DNA of 6,219 nucleotides. Origin: Rhodospirillales bacterium. GTDB lineage: Bacteria > Pseudomonadota > Alphaproteobacteria > Acetobacterales > Acetobacteraceae. Both the position numbers and the translations under genes were made by a program. The DNA is taken from assembly GCA_028866445.1 (NCBI GenBank), contig JAGWIE010000087.1, forward strand, positions 1 to 6,219, read 5' to 3'. Shown in pieces: positions 1 through 6,195 of the stretch (positions are counted from its first letter, which is position 1; each line of letters begins with the position of its first letter). Below the pieces are notes generated by a model, which saw nothing but the letters and a program-made list of their open reading frames with translations, was not told the origin of the DNA and did not search any database.

Positions 1-254
1 TCGGGGTTCAGGGAAAGGGCGAGCTTGTCGATCTGCGCGGAGATGCGCCCCACATCGCGGCCATCTCTCACCGCCAGCCAGAACTGTACCTCGGCATGGC
101 CAAAAAACGGGTTTTTCGGTCCTAGCGCCTCTTCACGCTCCATATGCAAGGGCGCGATGTACGCGGGGTCGTCCTTGTGCAAGCGCTCCGGCAGCAAAAT
201 GAAGCGCTTTAAAAGTGCTTTGCCGGCAACAGGGATAATCTGAATACCGCTCAT
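1..254 (-). CDS. GNAT-like acyltransferase, candidate bacterial ceramide synthase (N-terminal part, runs off window)
   Basis: Only the first 84 residues are present; the gene continues past base 1. The start ATG (254-252) overlaps the stop codon of the upstream hydroxylase gene in an ATGA arrangement, with an AGGAG at 266-270 inside that gene, so the two are probably translationally coupled. Visible features are a basic segment followed by LLPERLHKDDPAYIAPL, then PKNPFFGHAEVQFWLA and VGRISAQIDKLAL. This pattern (small domain, KNPFF-HAE, then GRISAQID) is what I recall for the long GNAT-like proteins often labelled 'dATP pyrophosphohydrolase' or 'N-acetyltransferase' in alphaproteobacteria. 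The Caulobacter ceramide synthase, which acylates the sphingoid base to make ceramide, belongs to that group as I remember it. The catalytic part lies outside the window. The assignment therefore rests on the N-terminus plus the neighbouring Scs7-like hydroxylase. A general GNAT enzyme of other function remains possible. Confidence 0.6.
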   Translation of the reverse strand, partial: MSGIQIIPVAGKALLKRFILLPERLHKDDPAYIAPLHMEREEALGPKNPFFGHAEVQFWLAVRDGRDVGRISAQIDKLALSLNP

Positions 255-1030
255 TGGATCGCTGGCTCCTGCGTCGCCCCGGGAGGTCTGTCTCGTGGGG
301 GTGTGCCGGTAAGTTCCATCACCCAGGGGTAACGTTTTGCCTGCTCAATGTCGTAGCCCAGATTAAACACAGTCGGGCTTTTCGGGCAGTCCTTCGGGTT
401 GGCAACGTAGGAGTTGAACAGCTCATCTGCCAGAAAGGACACAATGCCGTAATTCACGTTTTCGTTCTGGAAATGGTGCAGCAAATGGTCCCGCTTCAAC
501 TTCTGCACAAGGCGGTTTTTCGGCTTGTAGTTGAGATGCTGGATGCAGTGGCAAAACTCATACACGCAGGTTGTAACAAGTGCCGTGCAGAACCCGGCGG
601 CCATGCCTGTCCATCCCGCCAGCTCATAGCCCACCGGCAAAGTGATGAGCAGCATGGTGGGAATGGTGTTCAGCGGCGCGCCAAACAGCACTTCCAGCTT
701 ATGCGGGTCCTGATGATGGTCAAAATGAATGCGCTTCCACAGCCCGGCGGTCCAGCGCATCCGGTAAAGCCAGCGCCCATGCAGCACGAAGCGGTGCAAC
801 CCGTACCAAACCACCGGATAAACCAACAGCACCGCCACGGCGGGCACCACAATCTGCTGCCAATGCCAGGCGGTGAGCAGCGCATAGGCACCAGAGGCCA
901 CAGCCAGGGCAGCATAAAGGCTGATCGCAGGGTAAGTGAGGTAGGCAGACCAGAGCTCGGCCAGCGTCATCTTTCCCAGATCATACGAACGGCCATGCCA
1001 GGCCCGGCCCCAAACAAGTTTTTTCGCCAT
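251..1030 (-). CDS. Fatty acid 2-hydroxylase, Scs7/FA2H-like (fatty acid hydroxylase superfamily)
   Basis: This is a 259-residue membrane protein of the sterol desaturase/fatty acid hydroxylase superfamily, di-metal enzymes that use O2 to hydroxylate lipids. Hydrophobic segments lie at about residues 28-52, 58-78, 118-138 and 140-158. The histidines are H79-x4-H84, H102-xx-H105-H106, H161-x3-H165 and H182-xx-H185-H186. Order and spacing closely follow the ten metal-binding histidines I recall for yeast Scs7, the ceramide fatty-acyl 2-hydroxylase. There is no cytochrome b5 domain, so electrons must come from a separate carrier. The stop overlaps the start of a ceramide-synthase-like gene, which fits 2-hydroxylation of the N-acyl chain of a bacterial ceramide. 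The ATG at 1030 has no good Shine-Dalgarno sequence; the ATG at 970 (residue 21) is an alternative that keeps all histidine boxes. The family is secure; the ceramide substrate is inferred. Confidence 0.85.
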   Translation of the reverse strand: MAKKLVWGRAWHGRSYDLGKMTLAELWSAYLTYPAISLYAALAVASGAYALLTAWHWQQIVVPAVAVLLVYPVVWYGLHRFVLHGRWLYRMRWTAGLWKRIHFDHHQDPHKLEVLFGAPLNTIPTMLLITLPVGYELAGWTGMAAGFCTALVTTCVYEFCHCIQHLNYKPKNRLVQKLKRDHLLHHFQNENVNYGIVSFLADELFNSYVANPKDCPKSPTVFNLGYDIEQAKRYPWVMELTGTPPRDRPPGATQEPAIQ

Positions 1031-1132
1031 GCCCTGTACCGCTCACGCTCCGGGAAGTGATTGGAAACCGGAGAAAAACCCGGTGTTAACTGCTTTGCGT
1101 GCATAGCATGGTGGCCGAAGCGCTGGCAAACC

Positions 1133-2521
1133 TCAACCGCCCGGCACCCAGATGGCGAGGCTGGGGCGGGCCAGAATCAGCCGGTCATGCTGTTTCAACG
1201 CGGCCAGAAATCCTGGCGGATACAGCATATGGCGCGGCGGCTCAGGCAGATCCGTGGTGCCAATTTCCACGGCACGCAAGCTGCCGTTTTGAAGCATTGC
1301 GGTGATTGTGCCGGGGGAAAACCGGCCAAGCCGTATCTGGCTTTCCACGAAATAGGGCGAGAACGCCGAAACATGGCCTGAGCGTGCGCAGAGCAGGAGG
1401 TTTTCGCACACCACCGGCCCTTGCACGGCCTTCAAAGCCGCCACGCCCGCCGCGAAGTCTGTTCGCGCCTGGGGCAAGGCCTGGTCCTCGCGCAATGCCG
1501 CGATGAAATGCGCCGGTGCCCAGACCAGCGGAAACAGCAGCAGCAAAGCCCTCCAGGGTTGTGCCGCCTCCGCGCATCCCGCCACGGCCAGAACCACGTT
1601 CAGCAGCACCGCCTCGAAAAACACGTTACGGCCCACGCCATCCCCGCCCGCGAAGGCAAAACCCAGCGCGTTGGCAGCAAGCCAGGCGAGAATGAACGGC
1701 TGCGCCCGCGCATCGGCCCGGTGGCGCCAGCACCAAAGCCCGGCCAGCACCAAGGCGGGCAGAAACACCAGCAAATAATCCCCGCCCTGAGAACCAAAAT
1801 CCCGCCAGATAAAGGCGCGTGGGGCGAGCAAATTGGCGAAGAAAAACGGCCCGTCGCGGCGAAAGGTAAGCCATAGCAGCAAGCCGCAGCCCAAAGCCCC
1901 GGCGAGCAGCCAGTTAAACAAATCCCGCCAGCGCTTTTGCAAAACAAGCGACAACCCGGCCCCGATGGGCAGTGCGATGAGAGATTGCTTGATGAACAGC
2001 GCCACCACGAACAGATACGCCGAAAGCCGCAGTGCAAATGTGCCGCCGCGCGCAAAAGCGTAAAACCCCGCTGCCTCGAACACCATGCCGAAGAGTTGCG
2101 GGTCATCTATCGCCACACGGTTGGGCATCCAGATTGCGAGCCAGAGCACGAACAAAACGCCGGTGAACGGCGCGGCGTAATGGCGGGTGGTGAAAAGCCG
2201 GGCCAGCGCGCCAGCCAAACCACCCAGCGCAAGCAATGAAACCAGGGCCAGGCCGCGCCCGGCAAAAAGTGGGTCAATGCCCAGCGTGGCAAGCCCGCCC
2301 AGCAGATGGAAGGAGAGAAACGGATAATTGGTGAAATCCAGCCCCGGCGGTGCGCCGTAAAGCGGCACATCATGCGCCGCCATCATGGCGCGCATCACGT
2401 TCCAGCCTTCATCCGAATCAAACTGCACCGGGGCCAAAGCGCGCCAGAGCAAGGGCAGGCAAAACAGAAGCGTTAATAAGCCCAGCAAAAAAACGGGGCG
2501 TTTCCAGGATGAGAGTAACAT
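1133..2521 (-). CDS. GT-C-type multi-pass membrane glycosyltransferase (family 39-like), acceptor unknown
   Basis: This is a 462-residue polytopic protein. A first membrane helix (about residues 10-28) is followed by a loop holding FDSDEGWN (34-41) and LDFTNYPFLSFHLLGG (61-76). DDPQLF lies at 139-144 and FIKQSLIALP at 176-185, with about ten further hydrophobic helices up to residue 340. The final 120 residues are soluble and carry VVCENLLLCARSG (370-382). An acidic motif in the first outer loop is the hallmark of GT-C enzymes, which move sugars from polyprenyl-phosphate donors to acceptors on the outer face of the inner membrane. The arrangement matches an uncharacterised alphaproteobacterial family usually labelled glycosyltransferase 39/PMT-like. 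I chose the ATG at 2521: AAAAGG (2529-2534) sits 7 bases upstream and a membrane anchor follows, whereas an upstream in-frame ATG at 2653 would add 44 non-family residues and overlap the divergent gene. A 102-base gap separates it from the hydroxylase gene; co-transcription is possible. Donor and acceptor cannot be read from the sequence. Confidence 0.75.
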   Translation of the reverse strand: MLLSSWKRPVFLLGLLTLLFCLPLLWRALAPVQFDSDEGWNVMRAMMAAHDVPLYGAPPGLDFTNYPFLSFHLLGGLATLGIDPLFAGRGLALVSLLALGGLAGALARLFTTRHYAAPFTGVLFVLWLAIWMPNRVAIDDPQLFGMVFEAAGFYAFARGGTFALRLSAYLFVVALFIKQSLIALPIGAGLSLVLQKRWRDLFNWLLAGALGCGLLLWLTFRRDGPFFFANLLAPRAFIWRDFGSQGGDYLLVFLPALVLAGLWCWRHRADARAQPFILAWLAANALGFAFAGGDGVGRNVFFEAVLLNVVLAVAGCAEAAQPWRALLLLFPLVWAPAHFIAALREDQALPQARTDFAAGVAALKAVQGPVVCENLLLCARSGHVSAFSPYFVESQIRLGRFSPGTITAMLQNGSLRAVEIGTTDLPEPPRHMLYPPGFLAALKQHDRLILARPSLAIWVPGG

Positions 2522-2626
2522 GGCACCGCCTTTTGCAGCTTTCGTCGCACCAGCCCAGCAAAAAATACAAAACTGGACGGCGGCGGGTAACCGCCTATGA
2601 TCTGGCAAACGACGAGGAGCGTGAAG
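2522..2626. promoter_or_regulatory. Divergent intergenic region with probable promoter for the amidohydrolase gene
   Basis: These 105 bases separate the two divergent starts. On the plus strand TGGACG (2574-2579) and TATGAT (2596-2601, one mismatch to TATAAT) are 16 bases apart, a plausible sigma-70 promoter with a start near 2608. An inverted repeat GGCGG-GTAA-CCGCC (2582-2595) fills the spacer and could be an operator. The minus strand has only a weak candidate (TTACCC, 17 bases, TATTTT) for the glycosyltransferase gene. This is pattern reading only. Confidence 0.4.
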
Positions 2627-3658
2627 ATGCGAACAATCTACAGCGCCGACCATCTACTGCACCAAAGCCCAGGCGAGTTGATCTATGGGGAATTCGTGCC
2701 CGCTTTCGAGAAACCGGAACGCGCCGAGTTGGTGCTGAAGCGCGTGAATGAGGTGAGGCTTGGCGAGGTGATTGCGCCCGAGGCGTTCCCGCTGGAGCCT
2801 ATCACCCGCATCCATGCGCCAGGGCTGGTGGCATTGCTGCAAACCGCGCATCAGGAATGGCTGGGCCTGGGGCGCAGCGGTGCCGCTTACCCCTATAGCT
2901 GGCCAACCCGAGGGACGCGCACGGACAGGGTACCGCAAAATCTGGAGGGCCGCCTCGGCTTTTACAGCTTTGACTGCGGCACGCCGATTACCGCCACCAC
3001 CTGGCAGGCGGTGAAAGCCTCGGCGGATGTCGCCCTCACCGGCGCGAAGCTGCTCAATGCCGGGGAGGAAGCGGTGTTCTCGCTCTGCCGCCCGCCGGGC
3101 CACCATGCGGGCTCAGACCATTATGGCGGCTATTGCTTCCTCAACAACGCGGCCATCGCGGCGCAAAAGCTGCGCGATGACGGTGCCCGGCGCGTCGCCA
3201 TTCTCGATATCGATTACCACCATGGCAACGGCACCCAGCAGATTTTCTATGGCCGAGACGATGTGCTGTTTGTTTCGTTGCATGGCCACCCAGACCAGGA
3301 ATACCCCTATATGCTCGGCTTTGAGGATGAGCCGGGCATTGGGCGCGGCGAGGGGTTCAACCTGAATTTGCCGCTGCCATGGGGCACGCAATGGCCTGCT
3401 TACGAAGCCGCCCTCACCGCTGGGCTGGACCGCATCCGGGCTTACGCGCCAGAGGCGGTTATTGTGTCACTCGGCGTTGACACCTTCAAGGATGACCCGA
3501 TCTCCCAGTTCAAACTCGACCACGAACATTTCACCCGGATGGGGGAGATGATCCGCACCCTGGGCAAGCCAACGCTGTTCGTGATGGAAGGCGGCTATGC
3601 CGTGGCTGAAATCGGCATCAACGCGGTGAATGTGCTCACCGGGTTCGAGGGCAAATGA
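2627..3658 (+). CDS. aphA: Acetylpolyamine amidohydrolase (histone deacetylase family)
   Basis: This is a 343-residue zinc hydrolase of the arginase/deacetylase fold, expected to remove acetyl groups from acetylated polyamines such as acetylputrescine or acetylcadaverine in the cytoplasm. It is nearly collinear with Mycoplana ramosa APAH as I remember it (341 residues), with an offset of one after about residue 19. The catalytic histidine pair is in RPPGHHAG (H159, H160). Zinc ligands are D196 and H198 in DIDYHHGNG and D285 in SLGVDTF. The transition-state tyrosine is Y324 in EGGY. The N-terminal loop SPGELIYGEFVP matches the loop that shapes the active-site gorge in the dimer. E107 matches an acidic gorge residue, but the second one (E117 in M. 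ramosa) is glycine here. The start at 2627 has GAGGAG 7 bases upstream; an earlier in-frame ATG at 2597 lies inside the proposed -10 box and has no ribosome site. It stands alone, divergent from the glycosyltransferase and convergent with aceA. Confidence 0.9.
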   Translation: MRTIYSADHLLHQSPGELIYGEFVPAFEKPERAELVLKRVNEVRLGEVIAPEAFPLEPITRIHAPGLVALLQTAHQEWLGLGRSGAAYPYSWPTRGTRTDRVPQNLEGRLGFYSFDCGTPITATTWQAVKASADVALTGAKLLNAGEEAVFSLCRPPGHHAGSDHYGGYCFLNNAAIAAQKLRDDGARRVAILDIDYHHGNGTQQIFYGRDDVLFVSLHGHPDQEYPYMLGFEDEPGIGRGEGFNLNLPLPWGTQWPAYEAALTAGLDRIRAYAPEAVIVSLGVDTFKDDPISQFKLDHEHFTRMGEMIRTLGKPTLFVMEGGYAVAEIGINAVNVLTGFEGK

Positions 3659-3662
3659 AAAA

Positions 3663-3686
3663 ACGGCCCGGGCAATGCCGGGCCGT
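3663..3686 (-). terminator. Intrinsic terminator of aceA, between convergent genes
   Basis: A 9-bp stem, ACGGCCCGG (3663-3671) with CCGGGCCGT (3678-3686), closes a six-base loop. On the minus strand it begins 22 bases past the aceA stop and is followed at once by a run of six T (the A run 3658-3663), the classic intrinsic form. On the plus strand it lies just after the amidohydrolase stop but is followed by TAAAGTTTG, so any termination in that direction would be weaker. Confidence 0.8.
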
Positions 3687-3708
3687 AAAGTTTGAAAAAT
3701 TGCGGTTC

Positions 3709-5304
3709 TTATGCCGCGAATTGATTCATGGTGTTGTGCACGCCGCCGGCCTTCAGCGCTGCCTCGCCTGCAAAATATTCCTTATGCGTGTCGCCAATAT
3801 CCGAGCCTGACATGTTCTGGTGTTTCACGCAGGCAATGCCCTCGCGGATTTCCTTGCGCTGCACACCCGCCACATAGCCCAGCATACCCATCTCGCCGAA
3901 ATAATCCCTGGCCAGATTATCGGTGGAAAGGGCGGCAGTGTGGTAGGTTGGCAGGGTGATGAGATGATGGAACACCCCGGCGCGCTTTGCCGCATCGCGC
4001 TGGAAGGTACGGATTTTTTCATCCGCCATCCGGCCGAGCTCGGTTTCGTCGTATTTCACGCTCATCAGTTTCGCACGGTCATAGGCGGAAACATCATGTC
4101 CCTGCTCCTGCATCGCATCGAACACCTGCTGGCGGAAATTTAGCGTCCAGTTGAAAGAAGGCGAATTGTTGTAAGCAAGCTTCGCACTTGGCCATACTTG
4201 CCGGATACGATCCACCATCGAGGCCACCTGCTCGATATGCGGCTTCTCGGTTTCAATCCACAGCAAATCCGCACCGTTATTCAGCGCGTTGATACAGTCC
4301 AGCACGCAGCGGTCGACCCCCGTGCCGGGGCGGAACTGGAAGAGGTTGGAGGCCAGGCGCTTGGGGCGCAGCAGCTTGCCATTTCGCGTGATCAGCACAT
4401 CGCCATTGCCGATCTGGCTCGGCTCAACCTCATCACAATCCAGGAAGGAATTATACTGGTCGCCAATGTCGCCAGGCTCTCTTGAATACGCAATCTGCTT
4501 GGTCAGGCCCGCACCCAAACTATCTGTTCGGCAGACGATCACGCCATCATCCACCCCCAGCTCCATGAAAGCATAACGCAGCGCACGGATTTTCGCGGTG
4601 AACTCATCATGCGGCACGGTTACCTTGCCATCTTGATGGCCGCATTGCTTTTCGTCAGAGACCTGGTTCTCGATCTGCAACGCGCCAGCGCCGGCCTCGA
4701 TCATTTTCTTGGCCAGCAGATAGGTGGCTTCTGCATTGCCAAACCCTGCATCGATATCCGCGATGATGGGGACAACATGGGTTTCAAAATTATCGATCTT
4801 GTTTTGCAATTCTTTCTGCTTCGCCAGGTCGCCCGCAGCGCGGGCTGCATCCAGCTCCTGAAACAAGCCGCCCAGCTCCCGCGCATCGGCCTGGCGCAAA
4901 AACGTGTAAATCTCCGCGATCAAAGCCGGCACAGAGGTTTTCTCGTGCATGGACTGGTCCGGCAGCGGCCCGAATTCGGAGCGCATGGCCGCAATCATCC
5001 AGCCGGAGAGATAGATGTAACGCCCCTTGGTGGTGCCGAAATGCTTCTTCACCGAAATCATCTGCTGCTGCGCGATAAACCCGTGCCAGCAGCCGAGGGA
5101 CTGTGTGTAATGCGCCGGGTCCGCATCATATGCCGCCATGTCCTGCCGCAGGGTTTTCGCGGTGTAGCGGGCAATGTCCAGCCCGGTTTGGAAGCGATTC
5201 TGCAACCGCATCCGGGAAACAGCCTCGGGGGAAATGCCCTCCCAGGTGCCACCCTTGGCGGCAATGAGATCGCTCGTGCTACGCAGACTGTCTTGGTACG
5301 ACAT
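3709..5304 (-). CDS. aceA: Isocitrate lyase (long, Pseudomonas-type subfamily)
   Basis: This enzyme splits isocitrate into glyoxylate and succinate, the first step of the glyoxylate shunt, allowing growth on acetate, fatty acids or ethanol-derived C2 units. From the ATG at 5304 the protein has 531 residues, the length I recall for Pseudomonas aeruginosa isocitrate lyase and about 100 more than the E. coli type. Seen in the sequence: YLSGWMIAA (98-106), the metal-site segment ADIDAGFGN (182-190), the catalytic loop DEKQCGHQDGK with C221, CRTDS (258-262), EPGDIGDQYNSFLDC in the subfamily insertion (276-290), WIETEKP (349-355) and NNSPSFNW (379-386). The catalytic motif reads KQCGH, as in this subfamily, rather than KKCGH. 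A GGAG (5312-5315) lies 7 bases before the ATG. An upstream in-frame TTG at 5319 would start inside that ribosome site. Malate synthase is not in the window. The gene follows mobA in the same direction after 140 bases that seem to carry its own promoter and operators. Confidence 0.97.
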   Translation of the reverse strand: MSYQDSLRSTSDLIAAKGGTWEGISPEAVSRMRLQNRFQTGLDIARYTAKTLRQDMAAYDADPAHYTQSLGCWHGFIAQQQMISVKKHFGTTKGRYIYLSGWMIAAMRSEFGPLPDQSMHEKTSVPALIAEIYTFLRQADARELGGLFQELDAARAAGDLAKQKELQNKIDNFETHVVPIIADIDAGFGNAEATYLLAKKMIEAGAGALQIENQVSDEKQCGHQDGKVTVPHDEFTAKIRALRYAFMELGVDDGVIVCRTDSLGAGLTKQIAYSREPGDIGDQYNSFLDCDEVEPSQIGNGDVLITRNGKLLRPKRLASNLFQFRPGTGVDRCVLDCINALNNGADLLWIETEKPHIEQVASMVDRIRQVWPSAKLAYNNSPSFNWTLNFRQQVFDAMQEQGHDVSAYDRAKLMSVKYDETELGRMADEKIRTFQRDAAKRAGVFHHLITLPTYHTAALSTDNLARDYFGEMGMLGYVAGVQRKEIREGIACVKHQNMSGSDIGDTHKEYFAGEAALKAGGVHNTMNQFAA

Positions 5305-5319
5305 TGGGAGGCTCCGCAA

Positions 5320-5459
5320 AAAATTATGGCGCTTGCGGTAATCCCCTTACGCCCAAAACCCAGGCGGCTTAGATTATTTTGTGAAAATACCAGGTAAATA
5401 CGTTAACATGTATACCAACTTCGCTGGTGCAGTGTAAATGTTTTACAAATCGCCGATTA
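5320..5459 (-). promoter_or_regulatory. aceA upstream region with promoter-like boxes and inverted repeats
   Basis: This 140-base AT-rich gap lies between mobA and aceA. On the minus strand TTTACC (5398-5393) and TAATCT (5376-5371) are 16 bases apart; an overlapping AATAAT (5378-5373) is a better -10 match with a poor -35. The transcript would have a leader of roughly 60 bases. The odd palindrome TACC-A-GGTA (5388-5396) overlaps the proposed -35, a further TACC lies at 5413-5416, and TGTAAA-TGT-TTTACA (5433-5447) is a perfect 6-bp inverted repeat further upstream. These look like regulator sites, as expected for a carbon-source-controlled gene, but I cannot name the regulator. I see no clear intrinsic terminator for mobA here. 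Confidence 0.45.
5433..5447. repeat. Inverted repeat TGTAAA-TGT-TTTACA, candidate operator
   Basis: Two perfect 6-base arms with a 3-base spacer lie 129 bases upstream of the aceA start and 13 bases past the mobA stop. The low GC content and absence of a following T run argue against a terminator and for a protein-binding site. Its role is inferred from symmetry and position only. Confidence 0.4.
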
Positions 5460-6023
5460 TTACTCGAAACCCGAGAGCTCCCCTGGACTGTTGAGGTTCG
5501 CAAAGGGGTCGTGCGGGCTTGTAAAAGCCACCTGCCTGGCGCCGCACAGGGTTAGTGCATCGCGCACCTTAAATTTCACGTCCCGGCGCAGGAAATTCTC
5601 CAACTCTTTGCGGAAAGCAACCGGCCAGAGTGCCGCCAGGTGGTGCTGCCGCCCTGCGTAAACCGCCACCGCCGGGCCGGGGGAAAGCTCTGCCGCCAGG
5701 TCCAGCGGAAAAAAAGGTGTGTCCACCGGCATGGTGAGCAGAAACTCCACCCCGGCAGCTTCCGCCCAGACCAGCCCCGCAGCCACCCCCGCCAAAGGCC
5801 CACAGGCGGCAAATTCCGCTGCATCCGCCAGCACAGGCAGGCTGTAAGCCGCGAAACGCGTAGGCTCGCCATTGGCGCTGATGGCGATGGGAGATGCCTG
5901 GGGCCGCAACCTTTCCAGCACATGTTCGATAAGCGGGCGGCCGTTAAGGCGCACGAACGCTTTATCCGCCCCGCCGAACCGCGTGGCCTTGCCACCGGCC
6001 AGAATCAGCGCCGCGATGCTCAT
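5460..6023 (-). CDS. mobA: Molybdenum cofactor guanylyltransferase MobA
   Basis: This cytoplasmic enzyme transfers GMP from GTP to molybdopterin to form the guanine dinucleotide cofactor used by DMSO reductase-family enzymes. The protein has 187 residues, close to the E. coli protein (194). The nucleotide-binding signature is ALILAGGKATRFGGADKAF (5-23, with K21), followed by NGRPLIEHVLERL. GPLAGVAAGL (75-84), the metal-binding aspartate D101 in PVDTPF, and the C-terminal FANLNSPGEL (174-183) are all family hallmarks. The start at 6023 opens directly on the signature; the frame stays open upstream to an ATG at 6119, but that lies within the tRNA-His gene and is not used. No Shine-Dalgarno sequence precedes the ATG, and only 27 bases separate it from the tRNA terminator stem, so expression may depend on readthrough or a promoter I cannot see. 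No other molybdopterin genes are present. Confidence 0.95.
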   Translation of the reverse strand: MSIAALILAGGKATRFGGADKAFVRLNGRPLIEHVLERLRPQASPIAISANGEPTRFAAYSLPVLADAAEFAACGPLAGVAAGLVWAEAAGVEFLLTMPVDTPFFPLDLAAELSPGPAVAVYAGRQHHLAALWPVAFRKELENFLRRDVKFKVRDALTLCGARQVAFTSPHDPFANLNSPGELSGFE

Positions 6024-6050
6024 TTTAATGAAATACCGTGGGACGAAAAG

Positions 6051-6075
6051 AGGGGATTTCCTTCGGAAATCCCCT
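6051..6075 (-). terminator. Intrinsic terminator of tRNA-His
   Basis: An 11-bp perfect stem (6051-6061 with 6065-6075) closes a three-base loop (GAA on the minus strand). It is followed on that strand by CTTTTCG, a short T run. The upstream arm begins on the last A of the tRNA's encoded CCA, so there is essentially no 3' trailer. It lies just before mobA and may reduce transcription into it. Confidence 0.8.
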
Positions 6076-6151
6076 GGGGCGAACGACGGGGATTGAACCC
6101 GCGACAACCGGTACCACAAACCGGCGCTCTACCAACTGAGCTACGTCCGCC
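6075..6151 (-). tRNA. trnH: tRNA-His (anticodon GTG)
   Basis: The minus strand folds into a full cloverleaf. The acceptor stem GCGGACG (6150-6144) pairs with CGTTCGC (6085-6079) with one G-T pair. The D arm is AGCTCAGTTGGTAGAGC, the anticodon stem CCGGT/ACCGG encloses TTGTGGT, and the T arm is GCGGG-TTCAATC-CCCGT. The anticodon is GTG, which reads both histidine codons. As in other bacterial tRNA-His, an encoded extra G at -1 (6151) faces C73 (6078), the identity pair for histidyl-tRNA synthetase. CCA is encoded at 6077-6075. Confidence 0.98.
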
Positions 6152-6165
6152 ATCCAGGGTATGGC

Positions 6166-6195
6166 GTCCTAACGCGGTCACGCCAGCGCCGTCAA
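6166..6195 (-). promoter_or_regulatory. Possible promoter of tRNA-His
   Basis: On the minus strand TTGACG (6195-6190) matches the -35 consensus at five of six positions. The -10 candidate 18 bases on, TAGGAC (6171-6166), is poor; TTAGGA (6172-6167) with 17-base spacing is no better. It lies 14 bases before the tRNA 5' end, about right for a short leader. The call rests mainly on the -35 box and position. Confidence 0.35.

Noticed and set aside
254..1060. 268-codon open frame on the plus strand, opposite the hydroxylase gene
   Set aside because: It shows no recognisable domain, is rich in Q, H, R and P as expected for an antisense shadow of a GC-rich gene, and lies fully over a well-supported enzyme with intact histidine boxes.
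1067..1084. Weak hairpin ACCGG-N8-CCGGT after the glycosyltransferase gene
   Set aside because: It has only five base pairs and no T run on the minus strand; too weak to call a terminator.
2522..2653. 44-residue N-terminal extension of the glycosyltransferase
   Set aside because: It would overlap the divergent gene and its promoter, has no hydrophobic or family character, and the ATG at 2521 has a proper ribosome site.
4609..5397. 262-codon open frame on the plus strand opposite aceA
   Set aside because: aceA is certain on the other strand; this frame has no family features and is a codon-bias shadow.
6021..6050. TAAAAT overlapping the mobA start as a -10 box
   Set aside because: Transcription would begin after the ATG, so it cannot serve the full-length MobA.
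6024..6119. 32-residue N-terminal extension of MobA
   Set aside because: It translates part of tRNA-His and its terminator; MobA normally begins a few residues before the LAGG signature.
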